A stretch of DNA of 64,000 nucleotides from Sphingomonas sp. LY29 (GCF_035593985.1 NZ_CP141587.1:806001-870000); one strand, 5' to 3'. Numbered from the stretch's first letter, positions 23,916-30,504 are shown. The notes: generated by a model not told the origin, from the letters alone. Numbers and translations are program-made.

Positions 23916-24220
23916 ATGCGCGTCTTACTGTTTCTCGCTCTTCTAGCTTGGGTTCCATTGGAGCCTGCGCTGGCTCATCCCGGCGGTCTTAATGGCGAGG
24001 GGTGCCAAACGATCGCAAGCGCGGCGGCTATCACTGTCACGGCGGCGGATCATCCCCGCGTTCAAGCGCCAAGCGGCAGAGCTTTGCTGCGCTGTCCGGC
24101 GGTGGATCATTCCGAAACTGCTCGGCTGCTCGCGCCGCGGGCGCCGCGCCTGTTCGGGCCGGCGACCCTGGCTATGGCAGGCACCTTGATCGTGACGGCG
24201 ATGGAGTGGGCTGCGAATGA
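23916..24220 (+). pseudogene. YHYH - Excalibur exported protein, frameshifted
   Basis: From the ATG at 23916 comes a clear signal peptide (MRVLLFLALLAWVPLEPALA) and HPGGLNGEGC. The expected continuation, NDRKRGGYHCHGGG (YHYH-type motif), lies in another frame. So does an Excalibur calcium-binding module, FRNCSAARAAGAAPVRAGD and HLDRDGDGVGCE, ending at 24220. Restoring one base after TGCCA (near 24008), to give TGC CAC AAC, joins both halves. The reading without the shift degenerates. A real mutation or a sequencing error; the Excalibur half remains intact. Confidence 0.75.
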
Positions 24221-24390
24221 CCAGACGCCGCAAGCCCCGCTCGACAACGCGGAACGGAGCAGCGACGTTGGCCTGCGCTCTTCTTATTTTTCTCCTCATC
24301 TGGTTCGCGTCTCGCGCAGGGTGGTTCGAGGCGGGCGCTCACCGGATCCTTTCGCCCATTGGGCAGCCGGCCACCAGAATTCTGCTCTGA
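24217..24390 (+). CDS. Small single-span membrane protein
   Basis: A 57 aa protein whose ATG overlaps the Excalibur stop (ATGA): a basic start MTRRRKPRSTTRNG, one transmembrane helix (ATLACALLIFLLIWFAS) and a short end, ILSPIGQPATRILL. The overlap shows it was translated together with the exported YHYH-Excalibur protein, so it may be its membrane partner. No family recognised. Confidence 0.6.
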   Translation: MTRRRKPRSTTRNGAATLACALLIFLLIWFASRAGWFEAGAHRILSPIGQPATRILL

Positions 24391-24436
24391 TCTTTTCTTT
24401 GTTCCCGAATCGTTCTCCTCACGATATCCGGGGCGG

Positions 24437-24637
24437 ATGAAGCTCCCCCGCTATGCCGCCATCACCTTCTCGCTCGACACTGAACGCTTTGCTCAGCGAC
24501 CGACCTTCATGCGGGACAGCAGCGAATATCTGTTCACCCGTCTCATGCGGGGCGAGGAAGTGGCGAAGTCCGAGTTCGATTGGATGGGCATCAAGGTGAC
24601 GGTGCGCGATGCTGTCAGCGGGGAAATCTTGAAGTGA
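24437..24637 (+). CDS. Small hypothetical protein
   Basis: 66 aa from the ATG at 24437, with GGGGCGG just upstream; an in-frame start 26 codons earlier would lie in the preceding gene. The product MKLPRYAAITFSLDTERFAQ then EYLFTRLMRGEEVAKSEF and a final hairpin (IKVTVRDAVSGEILK) looks like a small alpha/beta fold. Function unknown. Confidence 0.5.
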   Translation: MKLPRYAAITFSLDTERFAQRPTFMRDSSEYLFTRLMRGEEVAKSEFDWMGIKVTVRDAVSGEILK

Positions 24638-24719
24638 TTCACCCTCATCGTTTTCATGGGTGTACGCAGTGGTAAAGAATTAGCAGTTATTGGACGCGGG
24701 CGTTCCGTCGGCCAAAGAA

Positions 24720-24751
24720 AGCCCGCCACGCTTGTACGCACGTGACGGGCT
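24720..24751 (-). terminator. Hairpin with U-rich minus-strand tail
   Basis: AGCCCGCCACG and CGTGACGGGCT pair with one internal mismatch. On the minus strand TTCTTT follows. There is no clear minus-strand gene upstream, so its purpose is uncertain; on the plus strand it could still end the transcript of the gene at 24437. The 330-base gap 24638-24968 holds this and the hairpin at 24896. Confidence 0.35.
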
Positions 24752-24895
24752 ATCTTGAGCGACCGAACCGGAAAAACGAAAGACGAGCTTTTCGGTTCCT
24801 GTGGTTTTCGGGAACGCGGCGGATCGATGACGTGGCCAGCGGACAAACAGTTGGAACGATGCTCCGCTCCAAGCATTTACGCTTGGATCGGTCGA

Positions 24896-24924
24896 GCGCC
24901 TGCCTCCTCCCCCCGGGCAGGCGC
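24896..24924 (+). terminator. GC-rich hairpin ahead of a response regulator
   Basis: GCGCCTGCC and GGCAGGCGC form a perfect 9-bp stem around an 11-base C-rich loop, followed by TTCTCC. It lies about 45 bases ahead of the response-regulator start; a weak terminator or leader hairpin. Confidence 0.35.
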
Positions 24925-24968
24925 TTCTCCGACCTTGTCAGTGCACAACTCGGTAGAGCGAAAGCTCC

Positions 24969-25385
24969 TTGTCACGGTGTCCGACCTTGCTTGCTTCCCC
25001 CTTACTCCTCCTCGTCGAGGATGAACCACTCATTCGCGTCTCCGTCGCGGACGCGCTGACTGACGGCGGCTACGACGTGCGCGAAGCCGAAACGGCGGAC
25101 GAGGCCTTGGCCTTGCTCGATAGCGATCTGAACTTTCTTGGCTTGATCACTGATGTGCGTCTCCGAACCGAAAGCGGTTGGAACTTGGCTCGTCATGCTC
25201 GCCATGTCTCAGCTTCCATGGCCGTCATTTATATGACCGGCGACAGCGCCGCAGACTGGGCCGCAGAGGGTGTGCCGAACAGTATGCTCCTTCAAAAGCC
25301 ATTCGCCACTGCACAGATGACGACCGCCATTTCGACGTTGTTGAATGCGGCCGAGATTGCGTCAGCCTCGCCCGGAGCCGATTAG
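24969..25385 (+). CDS. Single-domain response regulator
   Basis: Up to 138 aa, receiver only: LLLLVEDEPLIRVSVADALT (acidic pair), LGLITDVRLRTESGWNLAR (phospho-acceptor Asp), AVIYMTGDSAADW (switch Thr) and MLLQKPFATAQM (Lys). This is a canonical receiver, unlike the E-N pair of copies 1 and 2. The start is uncertain: TTG at 24969 or a later TTG at 24987. No kinase is adjacent. It probably feeds a phosphorelay or a hybrid-kinase system elsewhere. Confidence 0.8.
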   Translation: MSRCPTLLASPLLLLVEDEPLIRVSVADALTDGGYDVREAETADEALALLDSDLNFLGLITDVRLRTESGWNLARHARHVSASMAVIYMTGDSAADWAAEGVPNSMLLQKPFATAQMTTAISTLLNAAEIASASPGAD

Positions 25386-25537
25386 GCCAGCCTCTTCATT
25401 CGGAGAGGTCTAGTCATGCTGGCGATCGTGCTCCCCGGATGAGAAGTGCGTTGCCCTGCCGTCATCAGTTCCGACTTTAGTACGGAAGCAAATAGCCAAG
25501 TAAGACTAAGGCGGGCCGCGTTTCTATCGTCGTCACC

Positions 25538-25562
25538 GGAACAGCACCTGAGTGTCCGCGTT
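25538..25562 (+). promoter_or_regulatory. Candidate EcfG promoter, exact consensus
   Basis: GGAAC (25538-25542), 16 bases, CGTT (25559-25562), 52 bases ahead of the ATG at 25614. Confidence 0.65.
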
Positions 25563-25613
25563 GCCCCCATCTTGGGCGAATAGTCTTTTCGTCTCCAAAC
25601 AGGGAGTTGAACC

Positions 25614-25871
25614 ATGAAGCATTTCAAGATGGTCGTTGCCGGTGTTGGCGCTGTTGTTCTTGCTACTGGTGCGAGCGCGGCAGCACAGACGGCTTCGGCG
25701 ACTGATCCTATCGTAACAACCGACGCCGTGCCGGACCGCGACGACGATGATGGCGATGAAGGGAAGCTGGGCCTGATCGGTCTGCTCGGTCTTGCAGGCC
25801 TACTCGGCCTGAAGCGCCGTGATCGCGACGATGATCGCGTGCGTCCGGCCGGAACAACTCAGCGGCCGTAA
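25614..25871 (+). CDS. Exported protein with Asp-rich linker and Gly/Leu C-terminal anchor
   Basis: An 85 aa protein. Signal peptide (VVAGVGAVVLATGASAAAQ), then a short Asp-rich stretch (PDRDDDDGDEGK), then LGLIGLLGLAGLLGLKRRDR. The last part resembles WGxxGxxG/GlyGly-CTERM-type sorting tails (Gly-rich hydrophobic helix, then Arg cluster) without the Trp. The mature protein would be little more than a linker between two membrane signals. GGAGTTG precedes the ATG; an EcfG-type promoter and a terminator flank the gene. Confidence 0.7.
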   Translation: MKHFKMVVAGVGAVVLATGASAAAQTASATDPIVTTDAVPDRDDDDGDEGKLGLIGLLGLAGLLGLKRRDRDDDRVRPAGTTQRP

Positions 25872-25877
25872 CAGAAG

Positions 25878-25910
25878 AGGCGTCGGTCGGCAGACGACCG
25901 GCGCCTTTTT
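25878..25910 (+). terminator. Rho-independent terminator
   Basis: AGGCGTCGGTCG and CGACCGGCGCCT pair over 12 bp with one G-T, 5-base loop, then TTTTT. It starts 7 bases past the stop of the gene at 25614-25871. Confidence 0.85.
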
Positions 25911-25920
25911 CAGGAAACTT

Positions 25921-26025
25921 ATGTTCTTCTTCTTCAGCAACAGGCTCGGCTGCGCTGCATCCATCGCTGTCTCGGTGGGGCTGACCTTGGCGCTCTTGTT
26001 CTTTTTCGGGTTGCTAGCGAGATAA
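25921..26025 (+). CDS. 34 aa single-span membrane peptide
   Basis: MFFFFSNRLGCAASIAVSVG followed by LTLALLFFFGLLAR: one transmembrane helix with a polar SNRLGC turn near the N-terminus. Peptides with the start MFFxFSNRLGC are familiar as tiny conserved genes in alphaproteobacteria, which is why I accept so short an ORF. The ATG lies 10 bases past the preceding terminator. Function unknown. Confidence 0.5.
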   Translation: MFFFFSNRLGCAASIAVSVGLTLALLFFFGLLAR

Positions 26026-26061
26026 GCGCTCGAACTGGCATCGGCGTGGCGCCTCGACTGC

Positions 26062-26253
26062 CTATAATCTCCAGGAACGTGACCTTCGTGGTCGGCGCTC
26101 GATCCCGTATTCATCCATGAGTTTGGCGATGGAAGTCGGACTGCAGCTGTAGCGGATTGCTATCATTGTGATGAGCAGGCCATCCCGCTCGTAGAGCTTC
26201 CGAAGAGTAGCCTCAGTGAGTTTATCCCTTAGTAATGGTCGGCGTCTTGGCAT
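26062..26253 (-). CDS. Small helix-turn-helix protein
   Basis: 63 aa from the ATG giving MPRRRPLLRDKLTEATLRKL: then LITMIAIRYSCSPTSIAKLM (helix-turn-helix with a SPTSIAKLMDEYGI recognition part) and a basic tail. It looks like a truncated homeodomain/resolvase-type HTH that detects no effector. Probably a DNA-binding peptide, perhaps a regulator or transposon-derived. Confidence 0.5.
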   Translation of the reverse strand: MPRRRPLLRDKLTEATLRKLYERDGLLITMIAIRYSCSPTSIAKLMDEYGIERRPRRSRSWRL

Positions 26254-26416
26254 GTACGTTGAGTAGGGGCACCACGCTGGGAGGTCCAGCACCTGCCATG
26301 TAGGCTAGAGCTGCTCATGAAACTCGATCGGTCTGATCGCGGCCCGCTCAATCACTTCTGATTCTCCGCGACGTCAGGTAATATCGGTCGGCACGGCAGA
26401 ACCTGAGGAGGTCAAA

Positions 26417-26785
26417 ATGACGGGTCGCAGATTGCTAGCCTTTACCGTTGGAGCGCTGATTGCCGGCTCCGGGACCGCTCAGTCTGTTGCGCCTGCAGGT
26501 CAATCTGACCCAGTCGCCAAAATCTGCCAGATGGTCGTAAGCGCCGAGCGCGGAGCTAAGCCTTACAAGCTATGCCTCAACCGCGGCGAATGGGATGCCA
26601 AGAAAGTCGCCGACGCAAAGAATGCCAACCGCATGGTCTGTCACTATCAGGAACGGCCCGGGACCAAGTTTCGCTCGGCAAAAGTATGCATGACTGCAGC
26701 CGAGTGGACGAACGAGCGACTGCGGAATCGCCAGGCAGTCGAGCAAATTCAGATGCGCTCGTGTGTTCCTGGCGGCGGCTGCTGA
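26417..26785 (+). CDS. Exported six-cysteine protein, paralog C
   Basis: A 122 aa protein with a signal peptide (RRLLAFTVGALIAGSGTAQS). Cys at about 37, 53, 75, 91, 116 and 122; C-x4-E-W units at 53-59 (CLNRGEW) and 91-97 (CMTAAEW). It ends GGGC. AGGAGGTC precedes the ATG. Just downstream, a stretch matching the 3' flank of paralog A runs up to the sharp left edge of the 472-bp repeat at 26832. Confidence 0.8.
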   Translation: MTGRRLLAFTVGALIAGSGTAQSVAPAGQSDPVAKICQMVVSAERGAKPYKLCLNRGEWDAKKVADAKNANRMVCHYQERPGTKFRSAKVCMTAAEWTNERLRNRQAVEQIQMRSCVPGGGC

Positions 26786-26831
26786 GGTAGACGATTAAGT
26801 CAGTCGGGCAGCTGTTCTAAGCTCAGATCGA

Positions 26832-27303
26832 GGCGCCGCTCCGGGTCGCGGACAAGCCCGACAAATCTCAGGAGGAAGTGCACGCGGACCTGGCGCTCAA
26901 TCCAGCCGTGAATGCTGCCGCGACTGTACAGGCTTTCGGCGCGGGGACGATCGGCAAGCTGGAGATTAGCGAGACGCTGGAAGCCGTCATGCAGACGGTC
27001 GCCAAGGTTCGCAAAGGCGACATGTCCGGACCCGAGGCAATGCTCGTCGCTCAAGCATCGGCGCTCAACTCGATATTCACGGAGTTGGCTCGCCGCGCCG
27101 CACTCAACATGGGCGAGTATATTGAAGCCAGCGAGAAATACATGCGACTGGCGCTCAAGGCTCAGGCTCAATGCCGTGCGACGATCGAAACGCTGGCAGA
27201 GATGAAGAACCCTCCGCTCGTGATCGCTCGGCAAGCCAACATCGCGAACGGGCCGCAGCAGGTGAACAACGGGGGGCCGCTCCCCCGCGTGTGAGAATTC
27301 CGG
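26832..27303 (+). repeat. 472-bp near-identical repeat, copy 2 (partner 20391-20862)
   Basis: The second copy lacks the first dozen codons of the gene present in copy 1; the breakpoint joins it directly to the 3' flank of six-cysteine paralog C. Confidence 0.85.
26878..27294 (+). pseudogene. 5'-truncated copy of the 165 aa hypothetical gene
   Basis: From GTG 26878 (codon for Val in VHADLALN) the 138 aa reading frame is identical to the C-terminal part of the product of 20356-20853. The original ATG and first residues are missing because the duplication starts inside the gene. AGGAGG happens to lie just ahead of this GTG (it is the codons for Q-E-E), so a shortened protein could still be made. 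Confidence 0.6.
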
Positions 27304-27331
27304 GCTTTTCCAAACGAACTATTGGAGCAAG

Positions 27332-27547
27332 ATGGCCCAAGGATGGACCCTAGAGCGCCGCAGGAAACAATCGGAGGCCATTCGGCGCTGGGAGCCTTGG
27401 AAGGCCGCCACTGGGCCTGTGACAGCTTCTGGCAAGGCTCGCTCAAGCCGCAATGCGTTCAAGGGCGGGAAACGTGCCGCGCTGCGGGAGGACCTGGCCT
27501 GCATTCGTCAGATGATTTGCGAGTTGGATGGCGACTTGCAAGGTTAG
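27332..27547 (+). CDS. Small basic conserved protein (MAQGWT family), copy 2
   Basis: A 71 aa protein identical to copy 1 (20891-21106) for its first 25 residues and diverging afterwards (AREDLACIRQMICEL against ALRDELAHIREMMRNL in the last third). The gradual divergence, against the identical gene upstream, indicates that the repeat was homogenised recently over the upstream gene only. Shortly after its stop a run of ten G occurs (27551-27560). Confidence 0.65.
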   Translation: MAQGWTLERRRKQSEAIRRWEPWKAATGPVTASGKARSSRNAFKGGKRAALREDLACIRQMICELDGDLQG

Positions 27548-27696
27548 CCCGGGGGGGGGGTACGAGGTCTCGGCTTTGTATCAAGGACACCGACGCCCCT
27601 CGCAACAATCATAAATCGTAACATTGCTCGCGCGCGCGAGACCGGAGGACTTCTCGCGATGATGCGACCGCGCCGACTGAATTCGGATAGCTGAAC

Positions 27697-27720
27697 GTCC
27701 GCAACGAGTGGAAAGCGGAA
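27697..27720. repeat. 24-bp REP-like hairpin repeat (copy c)
   Basis: GTCCGC, 12 bases (AACGAGTGGAAA), GCGGAA: five of six arm pairs. It lies in the gap 27548-27755 upstream of a small membrane-protein gene. Confidence 0.65.
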
Positions 27721-27755
27721 GTCACTTCCAGTAGGCTCGGGAAGAGGAGGCGTTG

Positions 27756-27950
27756 ATGAAGCTGAATGTCGTGCAATGGCTATGGGTAAGCGCTGCCGTG
27801 CTATTCGTGCTGGCTTTGCTGCTTGATGTTGCCAACGTCTGGAACGTGCCGCCGATCTACATGCTATTGGGCGCGTCGTTGCTTGTGGTCACTGAGTGGA
27901 CGGTGATGCCATCGCTGAAGGAGTTGGGTAATACTCGTCGCCGACGCTGA
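27756..27950 (+). CDS. Small two-span membrane protein
   Basis: 64 aa from the ATG at 27756, with GAGGAGG upstream: VVQWLWVSAAVLFVLALLLD and a second hydrophobic segment (IYMLLGASLLVVTEW), ending with a basic tail. No family recognised. It is flanked on both sides by copies of the 24-bp hairpin repeat. Confidence 0.6.
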   Translation: MKLNVVQWLWVSAAVLFVLALLLDVANVWNVPPIYMLLGASLLVVTEWTVMPSLKELGNTRRRR

Positions 27951-27952
27951 AT

Positions 27953-27976
27953 GTTCGCTATGGGTGGAAAGCAGAC
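27953..27976. repeat. 24-bp REP-like hairpin repeat (copy d)
   Basis: GTTCGC, 12 bases (TATGGGTGGAAA), GCAGAC: one mismatch in the arms. It sits directly after the small membrane-protein gene. Confidence 0.65.
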
Positions 27977-28008
27977 ATGCACCTTGAGGCAAGAACGTGA
28001 TGCCTTTC

Positions 28009-29043
28009 TTACGCCGCAAGGCGATCCTGGCGCATCCGAACCGTGACCACGAGGCCATTTTCCTGCCAGTCGTGCGTGAGTTCCCCGCCAAGCTGGCTTG
28101 AGACACTTCGGGCAGTGAGTTGGCTACCGAAGCCTTTCAGAACAGGTTTCTCAGTGATTGTTGGACCACCGGTCTCCGCCCAAATCACGCAGATGTAATC
28201 GCCGTCGAGCTTGCTCGAAACGTCGAGAAAACCGGATGCGCAAGAGAGCGCTCCATATTTGACGGAGTTAGTCGCCAGTTCGTGGATAACCATCGCAAGC
28301 GCAGTGGCGGTTCGTTCTCCGACACCCATACGAGCCACCGCCACTCGGATGCGTCCCGAAAATGCCGCCGTCTCGTCATAGGGCGCTAGCAAGATCGATA
28401 GGAGGTCGCCGAGCAACGCGGCCTTACCCTGCTCTCCCGGCAGAGGACGCACCAAATCGTGGGCCCGACCAAGCGCGGTCAAACGCTGGGTCAGGTCACC
28501 CGTCATCTCTTCAACCGATTTCGCGGAGCGACCGGTCAGGTGAGTCAGTCCGGTTGCGATGGCCAGCAGATTCTTGACCCGGTGGCTCATTTCGCCAGCC
28601 AATAACTCACTTCCCTCCTCGGCTTGCTTGCGGCCAGTCACGTCCAGGAAAACCCCAAACATAACTCGACCAACGATCCCGCCGTCCGCGCCCTGTCCGC
28701 GAGCCGAGATCCATCTGACTTCGTCGCCCAGGCATATGCGAAAATCGATCTCGTAAGAGCCTTCAACCGAGCGGGTGGCTGAGAAGGCCGCTCGAACGCG
28801 ATCACGGTCAGCAGGGTGAATGTGAGTGGACAGCTCTTCAAAGGTGACCCTCGTCGCCCAAGGGAGGCCCCAGAGTTCGAACGCGCGCTCGTCCATCGTG
28901 AACCGGTCGTCGTCTACCTGCCACGACCAGAGAGCCACACAGGCGGCTTCGACGGCAAGCCGCAGGTGATCCTCGCTCCACCTTGACGCTTTGGGCTTCC
29001 GCACGGCCAATCGCTCTACCTTTCCGTCTGAAGATGGAGCCAT
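28009..29043 (-). CDS. PAS - HWE/HisKA_2 sensor histidine kinase
   Basis: About 344 aa from the ATG giving MAPSSDGK. Residues about 30-140 form a PAS domain (CVALWSWQVDDDRFTMDERA, then FDFLDVTGRK-like end). The kinase part has ELLAGEMSHRVKNLLAIATG (phospho-accepting His) and GLTHLTGRS, then an ATPase lobe with AMVIHELATNSVKYGAL (N box, with HELATNS) and GFGSQL. The HRVKN block and short lobe are HWE/HisKA_2-type, the kinase class that feeds the PhyR-EcfG stress pathway in alphaproteobacteria. No transmembrane segment, so cytosolic. Confidence 0.88.
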   Translation of the reverse strand: MAPSSDGKVERLAVRKPKASRWSEDHLRLAVEAACVALWSWQVDDDRFTMDERAFELWGLPWATRVTFEELSTHIHPADRDRVRAAFSATRSVEGSYEIDFRICLGDEVRWISARGQGADGGIVGRVMFGVFLDVTGRKQAEEGSELLAGEMSHRVKNLLAIATGLTHLTGRSAKSVEEMTGDLTQRLTALGRAHDLVRPLPGEQGKAALLGDLLSILLAPYDETAAFSGRIRVAVARMGVGERTATALAMVIHELATNSVKYGALSCASGFLDVSSKLDGDYICVIWAETGGPTITEKPVLKGFGSQLTARSVSSQLGGELTHDWQENGLVVTVRMRQDRLAA

Positions 29044-29109
29044 GAGCGGTTGATTAAGTGCGTGCAAGTCTCACGCGTATCTCGGAAGCTCCAAGCGTCA
29101 CAGGCTGGC

Positions 29110-29133
29110 GTCCGAAATGGGTCGAAAGCAGAC
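29110..29133. repeat. 24-bp REP-like hairpin repeat (copy e)
   Basis: GTCCGA, 12 bases (AATGGGTCGAAA), GCAGAC. It lies between the kinase gene and the divergent zinc-ribbon gene. Confidence 0.65.
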
Positions 29134-29186
29134 ATTGCACGATTCTCGATGTTCACGAATCGTTCGCATCAGCGTAGCGGGCGAAT

Positions 29187-29411
29187 ATGTCGACTAAGCA
29201 TGTCCGCACCGCCGCCGATCTCGTCCGCTTTGGATGCGCCTTGAAGGTCGAGTGCGGCAACTGCGGCACCGCTAGGACGATGGACGGCTTCGAAGTCGCT
29301 AGGCGATGCGGGACGGGCTGCCTGGCAGAGATACGAGCGCGGCTGAAATGCTCGAGGTGCGGCGCGAAAGAAGCCAAGACCACGCTGCTGTCGCCGCCGG
29401 CGCCGCGCTGA
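29187..29411 (+). CDS. Small zinc-ribbon protein
   Basis: A 74 aa protein: ADLVRFGCALKVECGNCGTA with CxxC, RRCGTGC and a second CSRCGAK knuckle, i.e. four main ligands C-x2-C ... C-x2-C, then a Pro tail. The form (one zinc ribbon, RFGC lead-in) matches small zinc-finger proteins common in sphingomonads. It probably binds zinc and perhaps nucleic acid; no output known. Confidence 0.7.
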   Translation: MSTKHVRTAADLVRFGCALKVECGNCGTARTMDGFEVARRCGTGCLAEIRARLKCSRCGAKEAKTTLLSPPAPR

Positions 29412-29452
29412 ACGACGTTGCAATTTCGGTCCATGCCCGCAATGTTAACGGC

Positions 29453-29626
29453 ATGGAACGCGTCACCAATGTTATCGAACGAGCTTACCAGATTGCCCCA
29501 TCCTGCAACGATCTAGCAGAGGTGAAAAAGCAGCTGAAGCGCGAAGGTTACCTGATGGTGGATGAAAACTTCGACAGCAAATCGCTACGAAATTCGATCG
29601 TCCAGCTTATTGAAACGGCTCCGTAG
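29453..29626 (+). CDS. 57 aa hypothetical protein
   Basis: From the ATG at 29453: MERVTNVIERAYQIAPSCND, LAEVKKQLKREGYLMVDENF, then a short helix. It reads like a compact three-helix protein of coding-like composition (LAEVKKQLKREGY). No ribosome site is obvious. Function unknown. Confidence 0.5.
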   Translation: MERVTNVIERAYQIAPSCNDLAEVKKQLKREGYLMVDENFDSKSLRNSIVQLIETAP

Positions 29627-29640
29627 GCCCCGCCGAAACT

Positions 29641-29898
29641 CTAGTCGGTTCTCGGACGCTCTAACGTGGCGGCTGTGTTCGTCGCAGAGACGTGCATGAC
29701 GTACAATATGAGTCCCGATTCGTCAGTGACGTCGACCCGCCAGTCCTCGTCTGCCCAGATGCGGCCAGCGTGATCCTTGAGAAACTCACCGACAAAGCGG
29801 GCGAGTTCGACTCTTAAGGTGGAGTGGTCCTCCTTCTCCACCTGCCAAGTTTCGGAAATGACGGACTGGGTCCGCAGATTGATGTTGTAAACCGCCAT
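29641..29898 (-). CDS. DUF6894-like protein, divergent
   Basis: An 85 aa protein. The C-terminal part, IWADEDWRVDVTDESGLILY, follows the DUF6894 pattern (W-x2-D-V-T-DE-x-GL-x-L), while the N-terminus (MAVYNINLRTQSVISETWQV) departs from the usual MPRYFFH. GGAGGCAAGC precedes the ATG. A typical DUF6894 protein is at 12957-13220. Function unknown. Confidence 0.6.
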   Translation of the reverse strand: MAVYNINLRTQSVISETWQVEKEDHSTLRVELARFVGEFLKDHAGRIWADEDWRVDVTDESGLILYVMHVSATNTAATLERPRTD

Positions 29899-29992
29899 GC
29901 TTGCCTCCGCCCTTTAGAGCGATTGCCCCCCCGAAAGCGTTCCGGCGACTCCAAATGAAAAACGTGCGTCAGAAGTGCGCTCGATTACCTAG

Positions 29993-30208
29993 TCAGCTTG
30001 ACGTCGATACGGACACCCTCCTCTTTCGTGTATGTAGCAACCCCTCGCGTCTAGCGCGGGAGCTCACCGCTTCCTGCGTCCTTCCCATCGATGCCGCTAT
30101 CTTGGGTATGGGCATTTCGGCAGCCACGCAGGAGCGGAGTTGACTGAGGTCCTCCGCCTCCCAGGACCGGCGATGGTTGCTATGCTCAAGCTCACCATGC
30201 ACCTTCAT
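29993..30208 (-). CDS. SANT-like helix-turn-helix protein, intact copy
   Basis: A 71 aa protein: HRRSWEAEDLSQLRSCVAAE, then PIPKIAASMGRTQEAVSSRA and a basic end LLHTRKRRVS. The same GRTQEAxxxxA core as at 12484 and 15259. Its ATG overlaps the stop of the 57 aa gene (ATGA). It serves as the reference showing that the 15.3-kb copy is frameshifted. Likely a DNA-binding regulator. Confidence 0.7.
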   Translation of the reverse strand: MKVHGELEHSNHRRSWEAEDLSQLRSCVAAEMPIPKIAASMGRTQEAVSSRARREGLLHTRKRRVSVSTSS

Positions 30209-30378
30209 TGGTCGCTGACAATCTGAAGCCGGCTCTGAAGATTGGGGGTTGAGATGAGCTCTTGGTATCGCTCGGCCATGGCACGATGTGCGGCTCGGAC
30301 AGAGTGGTCGGTCGCGGATTTTTCGCGCGCGCGCTCTTCCTGAAGTCGCTGCTGATAATATCCGTTCTCGGAAGACAT
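30205..30378 (-). CDS. 57 aa helical protein paired with an HTH gene (copy 2)
   Basis: ATG at 30378, with GGGAGAGA upstream. The product runs MSSENGYYQQRLQEERAREK, SATDHSVRAAHRAMAERYQE and LISTPNLQSRLQIVSDQ; every 57 aa copy shares the MSSxxxYY start, the DxxVRxAH centre and the MAxxYxE helix. It is translationally coupled to the intact HTH gene. Confidence 0.7.
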   Translation of the reverse strand: MSSENGYYQQRLQEERAREKSATDHSVRAAHRAMAERYQELISTPNLQSRLQIVSDQ

Positions 30379-30504
30379 GCGTCTCTCCCTCTTAACAAGC
30401 GGGAGCGCGATACGCGTGTCTCTCAGGCCCGATATGCTCGCGAAAAAGGATCAGGGGCTGAGGAAGCTTTAGCATAGTCTCGCCAAAACCTCGAATCCAC
30501 CGTG

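Noticed and set aside
27551..27560. Run of ten G after the second MAQGWT gene
   Set aside because: Could be a phase-variable tract, but it lies outside genes and may be an assembly artefact.
27627..27640. 14-bp palindrome CTCGCGCGCGCGAG
   Set aside because: Simple alternating CG sequence; no U tract, no neighbours to control, likely chance in GC-rich DNA.
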